64,000 nt of DNA from contig JASBUF010000059.1 in the NCBI GenBank assembly GCA_030148085.1, positions 18,962 to 82,961 of the forward strand. Reading direction: 5' to 3'. Origin of the DNA: Methylophaga sp. (GTDB taxonomy: Bacteria; Pseudomonadota; Gammaproteobacteria; Nitrosococcales; Methylophagaceae). Below, piece by piece: positions 1 to 6,623 of this stretch (its first letter is position 1; each line of letters starts with the position of its first letter). The position numbers and the translations under genes are program-made. Below the pieces are notes generated by a model, which was not told where the DNA came from, did not search any database, and saw nothing but the letters and a program-made list of their open reading frames with translations.

Positions 1-314
1 GTTGGCAGCATTACACTGCGTTGCTGGTGCATGGTCTGACGAACCTCTCCATACTCATTTTATTTCTCAGCGGCTATTTAATTGTCACCGCCAAAGGTGA
101 CCCTTTGGCGGTGTTTGACTGGTTTTCAATTCCGGCGCTGCTGCTTGATCAGCAAGGCTGGTCTGAATGGATGGGCGCAGTGCATCGCTGGGCAGGTTGG
201 CTAGTCATTCTTTTGGCCGGCGCGCATGCACTGGCCGCGCTGAAACATCATTTTATCGATAGGGATGGGACGCTTAAGCGTATGTTAGCTATTAAATCAG
301 GAGACGATGTATGA
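1..314 (+). CDS. Cytochrome b561 family protein, C-terminal part (5' end outside window)
   Basis: The reading frame is open from position 3 to the stop at 312-314, so only about 103 C-terminal residues are visible. They contain two hydrophobic helices and a set of histidines (VHGL, AVHRW, AHALAALKHHF) of the type that ligate haem in the four-helix b561 family. These are inner-membrane di-haem proteins that move electrons between quinol and periplasmic partners. The stop overlaps the start of the YceI gene by 4 nt (ATGA), the same pairing as yceJ-yceI in enterics. The family call is firm; the electron partner is not known. Confidence 0.85.
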   Translation, partial: WQHYTALLVHGLTNLSILILFLSGYLIVTAKGDPLAVFDWFSIPALLLDQQGWSEWMGAVHRWAGWLVILLAGAHALAALKHHFIDRDGTLKRMLAIKSGDDV

Positions 315-883
315 AAAAAACCATGGTTGCGATGTCACTGCTGGGTTTGTCAGCGGTAATGCCTGCCTATGCAGCGGATTATGTGATTGATACTGAAAAG
401 GCTCATGCCTTTATCGACTTTCGCATTCAGCATCTGGGCTTTAGCTGGATGAGTGGCCGCTTTAATGAGTTTGGTGGTACGTTCAGCTACGATGCAGAAA
501 AACCAGAAGCATCAAAGATTGATGTGACTATTGATGTGGGCAGTGTCGATACCAACTTTGCAGAACGTGATAAACATCTACGTGAGAAATTCCTGCATTC
601 AGACAAATATCCGGAAGCACGCTTCACATCAAAATCAGTTGAACAACAGGCTGACGGCAGTCTGGTCGTGACTGGTGACTTTACGCTACATGGTGTGACT
701 AATGAGCTTGTTATCCCGGTAAGTAAAGTTGGAGAAGGTGATGACCCATGGGGCGGCTACCGCACTGGTTTTGTCGGGGAAACCAAGTTCACCATTGCTG
801 ACTACGGTATTGATGTCAGTAATTTAGGGCCTTCTGCGCAGGAAGTGTATTTAACTCTGTCGATTGAAGGTATTCGTCAGTAA
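311..883 (+). CDS. yceI: YceI family periplasmic lipid-binding protein
   Basis: This 190-residue protein starts with a clear signal peptide, probably cleaved after AYA at about residue 21. The mature part begins YVIDTEKAH and continues with the FDFRIQHLGFSWMSGRF-type opening typical of the YceI lipocalin-like beta barrel. Family members bind isoprenoids such as long polyprenyl chains in the periplasm. The start overlaps the upstream cytochrome b561 stop by 4 nt, so the two are co-transcribed and translationally coupled. The physiological ligand cannot be read from the sequence. Confidence 0.93.
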   Translation: MKKTMVAMSLLGLSAVMPAYAADYVIDTEKAHAFIDFRIQHLGFSWMSGRFNEFGGTFSYDAEKPEASKIDVTIDVGSVDTNFAERDKHLREKFLHSDKYPEARFTSKSVEQQADGSLVVTGDFTLHGVTNELVIPVSKVGEGDDPWGGYRTGFVGETKFTIADYGIDVSNLGPSAQEVYLTLSIEGIRQ

Positions 884-1123
884 TCAGAGCTGTTTGGCCA
901 ACTCATAGAGGCGGTCAAACTCCTCAGGCAGGCTGTTTACTGGTATTGATTCGCCAGCCCGGCGATACCAGTAGGCGGCATTGCCGTTATCTCCCTCCAC
1001 ACGGTGCAGATAGCCATGCACCATACACGCTAGACTGTCTTCGTAGATTTGAATAATGCGATGAGCGCCGTCCCAGTCACCCTGAGCCGCCAGCTCCAAA
1101 GACTGCAAGTGTTGTGTTGCCAT
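884..1123 (-). CDS. Small TPR-like conserved hypothetical protein
   Basis: This 79-residue soluble protein has a strong Shine-Dalgarno sequence (AGGAGG) just before the ATG. The pattern 'ACMVHGYLHRVEGDNGNAAYWYRRAG' reads like one or two tetratricopeptide helices: an amphipathic helix pair ending in a W-Y-R-R-A-G signature that I associate with small hypothetical proteins in other gammaproteobacteria. There is no signal peptide. It converges with yceI, its stop lying directly beside the yceI stop. Function unknown; a small protein-interaction adaptor is a guess. Confidence 0.75.
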   Translation of the reverse strand: MATQHLQSLELAAQGDWDGAHRIIQIYEDSLACMVHGYLHRVEGDNGNAAYWYRRAGESIPVNSLPEEFDRLYELAKQL

Positions 1124-1211
1124 CTCGATTCCTCCTAGAAAAGATTTGACAACACTAGGCTATAACAGATTGAAATAAATAAAAGTATTTATTCGGTAGA
1201 TGTCTGGCGAT

Positions 1212-1331
1212 TTAATGCTGACTGCCCAGCATCATCAGACTGCCGACAATGGCAAACGGCGAGGTGACGACCACGTAGATCAACTTGGTCAATTCCCTTA
1301 AGACATAAATAATATCAATGAGCAGTGCCAT
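1212..1331 (-). CDS. 39-residue hydrophobic small protein
   Basis: An ATG at 1329-1331 is preceded by AAGGAG at good spacing and opens a 39-codon frame (MALLIDIIYVLRELTKLIYV... ending MLGSQH). The middle (about residues 17-35) is hydrophobic enough to cross the membrane once. It lies between the TPR-like gene and tsaB on the minus strand. An AT-rich inverted repeat near 1174-1197, downstream of the stop, could end its transcript. I do not recognise a family. The Shine-Dalgarno, composition and lack of overlap with other genes support it as a real small membrane protein. Confidence 0.55.
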   Translation of the reverse strand: MALLIDIIYVLRELTKLIYVVVTSPFAIVGSLMMLGSQH

Positions 1332-1407
1332 GATTAGCTCCTTCACATCAGACCTGATGCATTATAATGCGCCCTTGTGACAGCCAAATGACGACTAAAA
1401 CGCCACT

Positions 1408-2091
1408 ATGACGATTCTTGCTTTAGATACCTGTACCGAAATGTGTTCAGTCGCAGTTTTGACCAATGACACACTATACGAACATGCCCAACTAACTCAA
1501 CGCGGCCATTCTGATCTGGTTCTTGGGATGCTTGAAGATGTGCTGGCAGAAGCAAACACTGAGCTCTCAGCGGTTGATTATTTAGCCTTTGGTCGTGGTC
1601 CTGGCTCATTTACCGGCGTTCGTGTTGGTGTCGGGGTTGCGCAGGGCATTGCATTTGCCCGCCAGTTGCCGGTAATTCCAGTATCTACCCTTGCCGCAGT
1701 GGCACAGCGGGCTATTGATGAGCATGGCGCTAAGCAAATTGCCGTAGCACTGGATGCGCGGATGGGTGAAGTCTACTCGGCACATTTCCGTGAAGAAAAT
1801 GGCCTGGCAGTGCTCTGTGACAGTGAACAAGTCTGTGCGCCGGAAAGCTTTAAGTCACTGGATAAAACAGCTTGGTTTGCGGCTGGTACTGGCTGGCGTG
1901 AACATCAGACAGTGCTTGAAGCGAATTTTGAGGGGCAGCTGTCAGGTGTCGATGCGAGTTTATTGCCGACAGCTGCGGCAATGGCGAAACTGGCCAAATT
2001 TGAGCAAGAACAGGGGCGTAGTATTCCGGCTGAACAGGCGGTGCCAGTTTATCTGCGTGACAATGTCGCCAAGAAAAAAGGTGAACAGTAA
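1408..2091 (+). CDS. tsaB: tRNA threonylcarbamoyladenosine biosynthesis protein TsaB
   Basis: This 227-residue protein has the ASKHA-fold opening ILALDTCTEMCSVAV and the signature FGRGPGSFTGVRVG near residue 65, as in TsaB (about 230 aa in E. coli). TsaB partners TsaD and TsaE to place the threonylcarbamoyl group on A37 of tRNAs that read ANN codons. It acts as a scaffold and does not catalyse the step. Its stop overlaps the cmoA start by one nucleotide, so a three-gene tRNA-modification operon (tsaB-cmoA-cmoB) is likely. Confidence 0.95.
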   Translation: MTILALDTCTEMCSVAVLTNDTLYEHAQLTQRGHSDLVLGMLEDVLAEANTELSAVDYLAFGRGPGSFTGVRVGVGVAQGIAFARQLPVIPVSTLAAVAQRAIDEHGAKQIAVALDARMGEVYSAHFREENGLAVLCDSEQVCAPESFKSLDKTAWFAAGTGWREHQTVLEANFEGQLSGVDASLLPTAAAMAKLAKFEQEQGRSIPAEQAVPVYLRDNVAKKKGEQ

Positions 2092-2822
2092 TGGTCGGCG
2101 ATAAAGACACGATCTACGCTGCACCATTAGACAAGATGGTTGATTTCCGCTTTGACGAGCGGGTGGTCAGTGTATTTCCCGATATGATCCAGCGTTCCGT
2201 GCCGGGCTATGCCACGATGATCAGCAATATCGGCGTTTTGGCGGCACGTCACGTTAAGCCAAATAGCCGTTGTTACGATTTGGGTTGCTCATTGGGCGCG
2301 GTGAGCTTATCGCTTCGTCACAACCTTGCAGGTAAAGACTGTCAGATTATTGCCGTCGATAATTCTGCAGCGATGCTCGATAAAGCTCGGGAAGTGTTTG
2401 CCAATGATAAAGGCGATGTGCCGGTTGAATTGGTGCGTGCGGATATCAATGACATCGACATCAGTCAAGCTTCGGTAGTGGTGATGAATTTCACGCTGCA
2501 GTTTATTGCGCCGGAATTACGACAAGCGTTAATTCAGCGGATTTATGATGGCTTAATGCCGGGCGGCATTCTTATCCTGTCTGAAAAACTGGCGTTTGAA
2601 GACGAGTCGACGAATCAGTTTCATATTGATTCACACCATGATTTCAAGCGTGCCAATGGCTACAGTGACATGGAAATCAGTCAGAAGCGCAGTGCGTTGG
2701 AAAAAGTGCTGATCCCGGAAACACTGACCGTACATCAGACGCGGCTTAAGCAAGCAGGCTTTGTTTTTGTAGAAAAGTGGTACCAATGCTTTAACTTTGT
2801 ATCGATGGTGGCGGTAAAGTGA
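2091..2822 (+). CDS. cmoA: Carboxy-S-adenosyl-L-methionine synthase CmoA
   Basis: A 243-residue class I methyltransferase fold with the SAM loop CYDLGCSLGAVSLSL at about residue 61 and the CmoA-typical opening FDERVVSVFPDMIQRSVPGY. CmoA converts SAM and prephenate to carboxy-SAM, which CmoB uses to build 5-carboxymethoxyuridine at tRNA position 34. The length matches E. coli CmoA. It is overlapped by tsaB (1 nt) and cmoB (4 nt), an arrangement that implies translational coupling. Confidence 0.96.
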   Translation: MVGDKDTIYAAPLDKMVDFRFDERVVSVFPDMIQRSVPGYATMISNIGVLAARHVKPNSRCYDLGCSLGAVSLSLRHNLAGKDCQIIAVDNSAAMLDKAREVFANDKGDVPVELVRADINDIDISQASVVVMNFTLQFIAPELRQALIQRIYDGLMPGGILILSEKLAFEDESTNQFHIDSHHDFKRANGYSDMEISQKRSALEKVLIPETLTVHQTRLKQAGFVFVEKWYQCFNFVSMVAVK

Positions 2823-3793
2823 GACTGTATCAAACGCTGTTCGATATCCTGGATAAGGCAAAACTCGGCGACTGGCGCCAACAACTGGAAAACCAGATTG
2901 CTGAGCGTCTGGCATCTGAGCGTCACGGTAAAATGCCCATGTGGCAGCAAGCACTCAATGCACTGCCTCAAATTATCCCTAGCCAGATAGAACTCAGAGA
3001 GAGCGTCACCATCGGTAGTGATGCCGATCTGGCCGATTGGGATAGGGAAGCATTCAAGGATCTGATTAAAACCTTCCATCCCTGGCGTAAAGGGCCGTAT
3101 CAGCTGTTTGGTATTCATCTGGATACGGAATGGCGTTCTGATTGGAAGTGGGAACGTGTCGTACCCCACATAAGCCCCTTACGCGGCCGAAAAGTCCTTG
3201 ATGTTGGTGGTGGCAATGGTTATCACGGCTGGCGCATGCTGGGCGAGGGCGCAGAACTGGTCTTGGGCATTGACCCAACCCTGGTATTCACCATGCAGTA
3301 TCAACTGATGCAGCATTTTATCGATACCGATAAACACTTTGTTGTGCCTATTGGTATCGAGCATATGCCAGACAACCTGGGTTGGTTTGATACTGTCTTT
3401 TCAATGGGCGTGTTGTATCACCGTAAGTCGCCATTAGCGCACCTATTGGAGCTGCGTTCTTGTCTGAAACCCGGTGGTGAACTGGTGCTTGAAACCCTGA
3501 TCATTGATGGTGAACTGGGTATGACACTGATGCCGGAAGAACGCTACGCCAAGATGCGAAATGTATGGTTTATTCCTAGTGTCGACACCATGTTGTTATG
3601 GCTGCAGCGCTGCGGGTTTAAAAACGCACGCTGCGTCGATGTCGATGTCACCAGTTTGCAGGAGCAGCGTCAAACTGAATGGATGACGTTTGAGTCTCTG
3701 GCAGATTTTCTCGATCCAGAGGACAGTTCAAAGACGATAGAGGGTTATCCTGCGCCCAAGCGGGCGGTGTTTATTGCTGATGCGCCAAAATAA
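2819..3793 (+). CDS. cmoB: tRNA U34 carboxymethyltransferase CmoB
   Basis: A 324-residue protein starting at GTG inside the cmoA stop (GTGA overlap). The motif VLDVGGGNGYHGWRMLGEGA in the middle is the SAM/carboxy-SAM binding loop, and the flanking FHPWRKGPY and YHRKSPLAHL segments are characteristic of CmoB. The enzyme transfers the carboxymethyl group from carboxy-SAM to 5-hydroxyuridine-34 of tRNA. Length equals the E. coli enzyme. It is the last gene of the operon; the next gene is convergent and starts immediately after its stop. Confidence 0.96.
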   Translation: MRLYQTLFDILDKAKLGDWRQQLENQIAERLASERHGKMPMWQQALNALPQIIPSQIELRESVTIGSDADLADWDREAFKDLIKTFHPWRKGPYQLFGIHLDTEWRSDWKWERVVPHISPLRGRKVLDVGGGNGYHGWRMLGEGAELVLGIDPTLVFTMQYQLMQHFIDTDKHFVVPIGIEHMPDNLGWFDTVFSMGVLYHRKSPLAHLLELRSCLKPGGELVLETLIIDGELGMTLMPEERYAKMRNVWFIPSVDTMLLWLQRCGFKNARCVDVDVTSLQEQRQTEWMTFESLADFLDPEDSSKTIEGYPAPKRAVFIADAPK

Positions 3794-4180
3794 TTACAGG
3801 GCAGTTGCGGCAGGGGTGATAGAAATCCACTGACCACTGCTGTTTTTGCAGGCATCCAGAGACTTCTTTTCTGTAAGGTTGGCTTTGGTTATCGACAACT
3901 CATAAGCGAGGCAGGGATAGTGCCCGTAAGAATAATGATGGTCGATCAGTATCTCGTAAGCCGTACCGGTATCTTCATTGCGCCAATGGTGGCGTGAACC
4001 AATGACCTCTGTTGAGAGCGCCTTCTGGGTTTGTTCCAAATCCGTGGCGGTCATTGAGGTGTCCGTTTCAATACCGGCTTCGACGCCGGCAAGCAGATCC
4101 AATGAAGCTTCGGTGCTTGTGATGATCCCAAATGTCGCTATCGAGGCAAGGCTCAATCTGAGTAGCTTGTTAAACAACAT
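3794..4180 (-). CDS. Secreted hypothetical protein with surface-antigen-like C-terminus
   Basis: A 128-residue protein with a signal peptide of about 26 residues (cut near TEA-S). The mature C-terminal half has the layout W-N-E-D-T-G-x-x-Y-E-I ... C ... A-C-K ... G-x-W. This resembles the C-terminal domain of the Rickettsia 17-kDa/RT0821-type surface antigens, where two cysteines probably form a disulfide. The glycine-zipper segment usual in those proteins is absent here. It is monocistronic and convergent with cmoB. The function is unknown; the family resemblance is from pattern only. Confidence 0.6.
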   Translation of the reverse strand: MLFNKLLRLSLASIATFGIITSTEASLDLLAGVEAGIETDTSMTATDLEQTQKALSTEVIGSRHHWRNEDTGTAYEILIDHHYSYGHYPCLAYELSITKANLTEKKSLDACKNSSGQWISITPAATAL

Positions 4181-4419
4181 AGACTTCCATGACAGGAGTA
4201 CAGGCTAGCTATTTAAATACGCCAGTAAAATTCGTGGATGAGCAAAACGTCCCATAAAAACGGGAGTTTTTTCCCAAATCGGCCAAGTATATCCCTGAAC
4301 TAGCAGCATTCCTATACATTACCATGACTGATATATAGGGCTTTCTGGGCATTTTCAGTCCAGTTCACCTTATGTTCAGAGACAAAAATATCTCAGTAAG
4401 GTTCAGTGAAAAATGGTTG

Positions 4420-5292
4420 TCAGACCTGCTCGTTTATCTGACTAAATTTAAAAACGAGAAACTCTTTGACGCCACATAACACCCTGTTGGCGTCGATATG
4501 AGCCGATAGCGTGATGCCTTGCGCAGATAAAAGCCAAGCAGGTCCAGCCCACTGTTCACTTCGACTCAGCTTGTAGGCAATACCGTTAAGGTTGAAAAAA
4601 CTGCGATTACTTTTGAGGCAGGAGACAGGTTGGCCAGATAAAACAGAGAATGAGTAGGCAGACATCTTTTCAAATGCAGGGTTGAAATAGAAAATTTGAT
4701 GTTGGCTATCGAGAATCAGACAGGGTTCTGTAGAGGTATTGATAATTTCATGCGAGAGAGTGAGGTGACTTTCAAGGTCTACTTCACGCGTAATATCAGT
4801 AAATGCCAGCATTCGGCAGGATTGTTTATCGAAGAGGCTGAATTCATTTTTCACTACTTGGAGATGGCGAGTGAGGCATTGAATGTTGATGCTTAAATCA
4901 ATTTCGTTATCACCCATCAAGTGAGCGCCCAACCAGTGATTCAAAATCAGCCTGGAATCACCGATAAAAGCGTGAACCAGCGGTTTATTGAGTACTTGCT
5001 CTGCATCCAGTCCAAGCATGGTTAGAAAGGCTTTATTCGCTTTAAGTATGTTGTCATGCTTGTCAATAATGACATAGCCAACAGGTGCTTCGTGGAAGAG
5101 GTTGTAGAAGTTGATATTACTTTGCAGCAAGTCTTCCTGCGCTTGTTTTAGCGACTGGTTCTGCATTTCCAGTTCTATCTGGTATACCGATAACTCCTGA
5201 ATCAGTTGCGTCACAGCCTGCGACTCAGCATCAGGCAAATGTTCATATTTACTCAATATGGTTTCCGTGTTCAGTTTGAGTTGCTGATTCAT
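4420..5292 (-). CDS. PAS-domain protein without an output domain
   Basis: This 290-residue cytosolic protein has a helical, probably coiled-coil N-terminus (about residues 20-75, ELEMQNQSLKQAQEDLL). A first PAS domain follows (about 75-185, FHEAPVGYVIIDKHDNILKAN...), then a short linker and a second PAS domain (about 188-285, PCLILDSQHQIFYFNPAFEKMS). The first 75 residues look like those found before PAS domains in hybrid histidine kinases. Here the protein ends right after the second PAS, with no kinase, GGDEF or HTH. It is preceded by a good sigma-70 type promoter and a leader of about 210 nt. It could be an orphan sensor acting by protein contact, or the remnant of a longer kinase. Confidence 0.8.
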   Translation of the reverse strand: MNQQLKLNTETILSKYEHLPDAESQAVTQLIQELSVYQIELEMQNQSLKQAQEDLLQSNINFYNLFHEAPVGYVIIDKHDNILKANKAFLTMLGLDAEQVLNKPLVHAFIGDSRLILNHWLGAHLMGDNEIDLSINIQCLTRHLQVVKNEFSLFDKQSCRMLAFTDITREVDLESHLTLSHEIINTSTEPCLILDSQHQIFYFNPAFEKMSAYSFSVLSGQPVSCLKSNRSFFNLNGIAYKLSRSEQWAGPAWLLSAQGITLSAHIDANRVLCGVKEFLVFKFSQINEQV

Positions 5293-5605
5293 AAGGCTAC
5301 CTGTGGCTTCTTTTCAAGTTAGCGGGCACAGCTTCTGATGGTACCGACGTTGGTCAGTCAGAAACAATTAAGGTGGTGAGAACAACAAAATGCTCAGCGA
5401 GAAGCGCTGTAAAAGCAGGTGTCGGAGGTGAAAATCCAGCGCCAGTGCTGGAATAAAACAGGCTTGAAACGTGCTGCGGAGGCGCGAGATAAGTTTCGAC
5501 TCATGCAGTCGTTCTATTTTTATCTCACAATTACAAGTGTGTCAAAAAATCTCATCACAACAAAGGTTTAGTAATGATGTGAGGTCGATTCCTTGGTGGT
5601 GGGAG
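5293..5605 (-). other. Intergenic leader of the PAS-protein gene
   Basis: This 313-bp stretch holds a promoter (5517-5545) and then a long untranslated leader on the minus strand before the ATG at 5290-5292. Two small inverted repeats are visible in the leader: CCAGC/GCTGG around 5440, and CAGCG/CGCTG around 5397-5411. I see no convincing reading frame with a ribosome-binding site and no known riboswitch. Confidence 0.4.
5517..5545 (-). promoter_or_regulatory. Sigma-70 type promoter before the PAS-protein gene
   Basis: On the minus strand a perfect -35 box TTGACA (5540-5545) is followed after 17 bp by TAAAAA (5517-5522). Transcription would start near 5510 and leave a leader of more than 200 nt before the PAS gene. 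Confidence 0.5.
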
Positions 5606-6049
5606 CTAGTCAGCTGTGTTGGCTTCTATGTAGTCATTAAGGAATTCATCAAACAGAAATTCGATGTCCTCATGTAATTGTTCAACATCAGCGATGTCTT
5701 TAGCGTAACGCCCCCAGACAAAGCCCTCTTTGCTGTAGCAGTGGCCATTAGCGTGGTAATGCACCATTCTGCTGAAGTCGAGATATAAAAGGTAGCGATT
5801 CGCGTGTTCTTCAACACGGAGGTGAAGCTGTCCATCTTGTCTGTGACCTAGCTGAACACCGGAACTAGCGAGCAAGTCACTAATGATCGCCTCAATAGCA
5901 GACTGGTTGATATCTTCAGGCTCGATGGCATAGATCAGCTCTAATGTTTCTGGGGCATTTATTTCCAGTCCGGAGCTTTGGGCAGCGAAAAGCGTGGATG
6001 AGCCGAGACTTAGACTGAAAGATAAAAGTAAATGAAGAAAGCGTTTCAT
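5606..6049 (-). CDS. Secreted hypothetical protein
   Basis: A 147-residue protein with a typical signal peptide (MKRFLHLLLSFSLSLGSS, cut near LFA-A at about residue 22). The mature protein is acidic, with no cysteine pair and no transmembrane segment; the C-terminal 40 residues are rich in Asp/Glu and probably helical. I do not recognise a family. It lies just downstream, on the same strand, of the old tRNA-Ser terminator, so before the island inserted it would have followed the tRNA gene directly. Confidence 0.65.
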   Translation of the reverse strand: MKRFLHLLLSFSLSLGSSTLFAAQSSGLEINAPETLELIYAIEPEDINQSAIEAIISDLLASSGVQLGHRQDGQLHLRVEEHANRYLLYLDFSRMVHYHANGHCYSKEGFVWGRYAKDIADVEQLHEDIEFLFDEFLNDYIEANTAD

Positions 6050-6161
6050 TAATCAATGCACATTGCTGAATACTCAGTGCAATGTAGCAGAAAGCCAGTG
6101 AGCGAGGAACAGTTGAGATTACCTGAGATGGGAAGAGACGAAACACAAGAAAGGTAGAAAC

Positions 6162-6191
6162 AAAAAAGCCCGCTAAAGAAGCGGGCTTTTT
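6162..6191 (-). terminator. Intrinsic terminator, probably the original one of tRNA-Ser
   Basis: GCCCGC (6168-6173), a 7-nt loop and GCGGGC (6181-6186) form a stem flanked by A and T runs, so it can act on both strands. Read on the minus strand it lies immediately beyond the left copy of the tRNA 3' end, where the tRNA-Ser transcript would have ended before the island arrived. Confidence 0.8.
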
Positions 6192-6196
6192 ATGTA

Positions 6197-6211
6197 ATGG
6201 CGGAGGGACAG
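6197..6211. repeat. Left core attachment repeat
   Basis: The 15-mer ATGGCGGAGGGACAG is identical to 9226-9240, which is the 3' end of the intact tRNA-Ser gene. It is the displaced end of the original target. The match stops on both sides after 15 bp. Here the copy is followed by TCCGCCA, making an incidental inverted repeat. Confidence 0.85.
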
Positions 6212-6351
6212 TCCGCCATACTGATGTTTTTCATTGTTTTCTAAAATTCGCAGCCATTCTCATGAGGCCTTGGTATAGCTAAGTTTGCGCGGCGTTTCTG
6301 TTTGCGAAAATATTTTTTTGTTCGTCATCATTCTCGTAAATCCGCTCTCAA

Positions 6352-6376
6352 GTGGTACACGTAATGGTACACGTAA
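6352..6376. repeat. Left arm-type tandem repeat
   Basis: Two head-to-tail copies of TGGTACACGTAA start at 6353 and 6365. The same unit occurs as a tandem pair at the other end of the island in the same orientation. This is what arm-binding sites of a tyrosine recombinase look like. Confidence 0.65.
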
Positions 6377-6562
6377 TCAGATATTAGAAATAAATCTGCC
6401 AATGAGCATCGTAGGTGGGCTAATACATGCTTTAGAGCTATTGATGGGGAGCGTGAATTTCATTTTTGCCAAACGGGCAAAGACACATCATTAACTGAGT
6501 GTCTGAAAATTTGTGAAATATACTTCTCAGGAAAAAGAGATGTACGTAACCAACCAGCTGAT
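6377..6562 (+). pseudogene. Possible gene fragment without start codon inside the island
   Basis: Between the stop at 6374-6376 and the stop at 6563-6565 a frame of 62 codons stays open. It has a protein-like composition (for example NEHRRWANTCFRAIDGE and CLKICEIYFSGKRDVRN), with four cysteines. It has no ATG, and the only alternatives lack a ribosome-binding site. It may be the tail of a lost island gene such as a recombination protein, but I do not recognise it. Chance is not excluded. Confidence 0.25.
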
Positions 6563-6623
6563 TGAATTTCTTCAAACTTGATCAGCCATACCTCTGATTG
6601 TTAATTTAGGCCAAACACTCATC

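Noticed and set aside
5471..5677. A 68-codon frame on the plus strand between the PAS gene and the secreted protein
   Set aside because: It overlaps the end of the minus-strand gene, covers the promoter, and has no ribosome-binding site.
6197..6260. A possible second tRNA-Ser at the left repeat
   Set aside because: Only the last 15 bp of the tRNA are present; no anticodon or D arm follows, so it is a displaced attachment repeat.
6285..6494. A 69-codon frame on the plus strand near the left end of the island
   Set aside because: It runs through the arm-type repeats, has no ribosome-binding site, and the sequence looks non-protein-like at its start.
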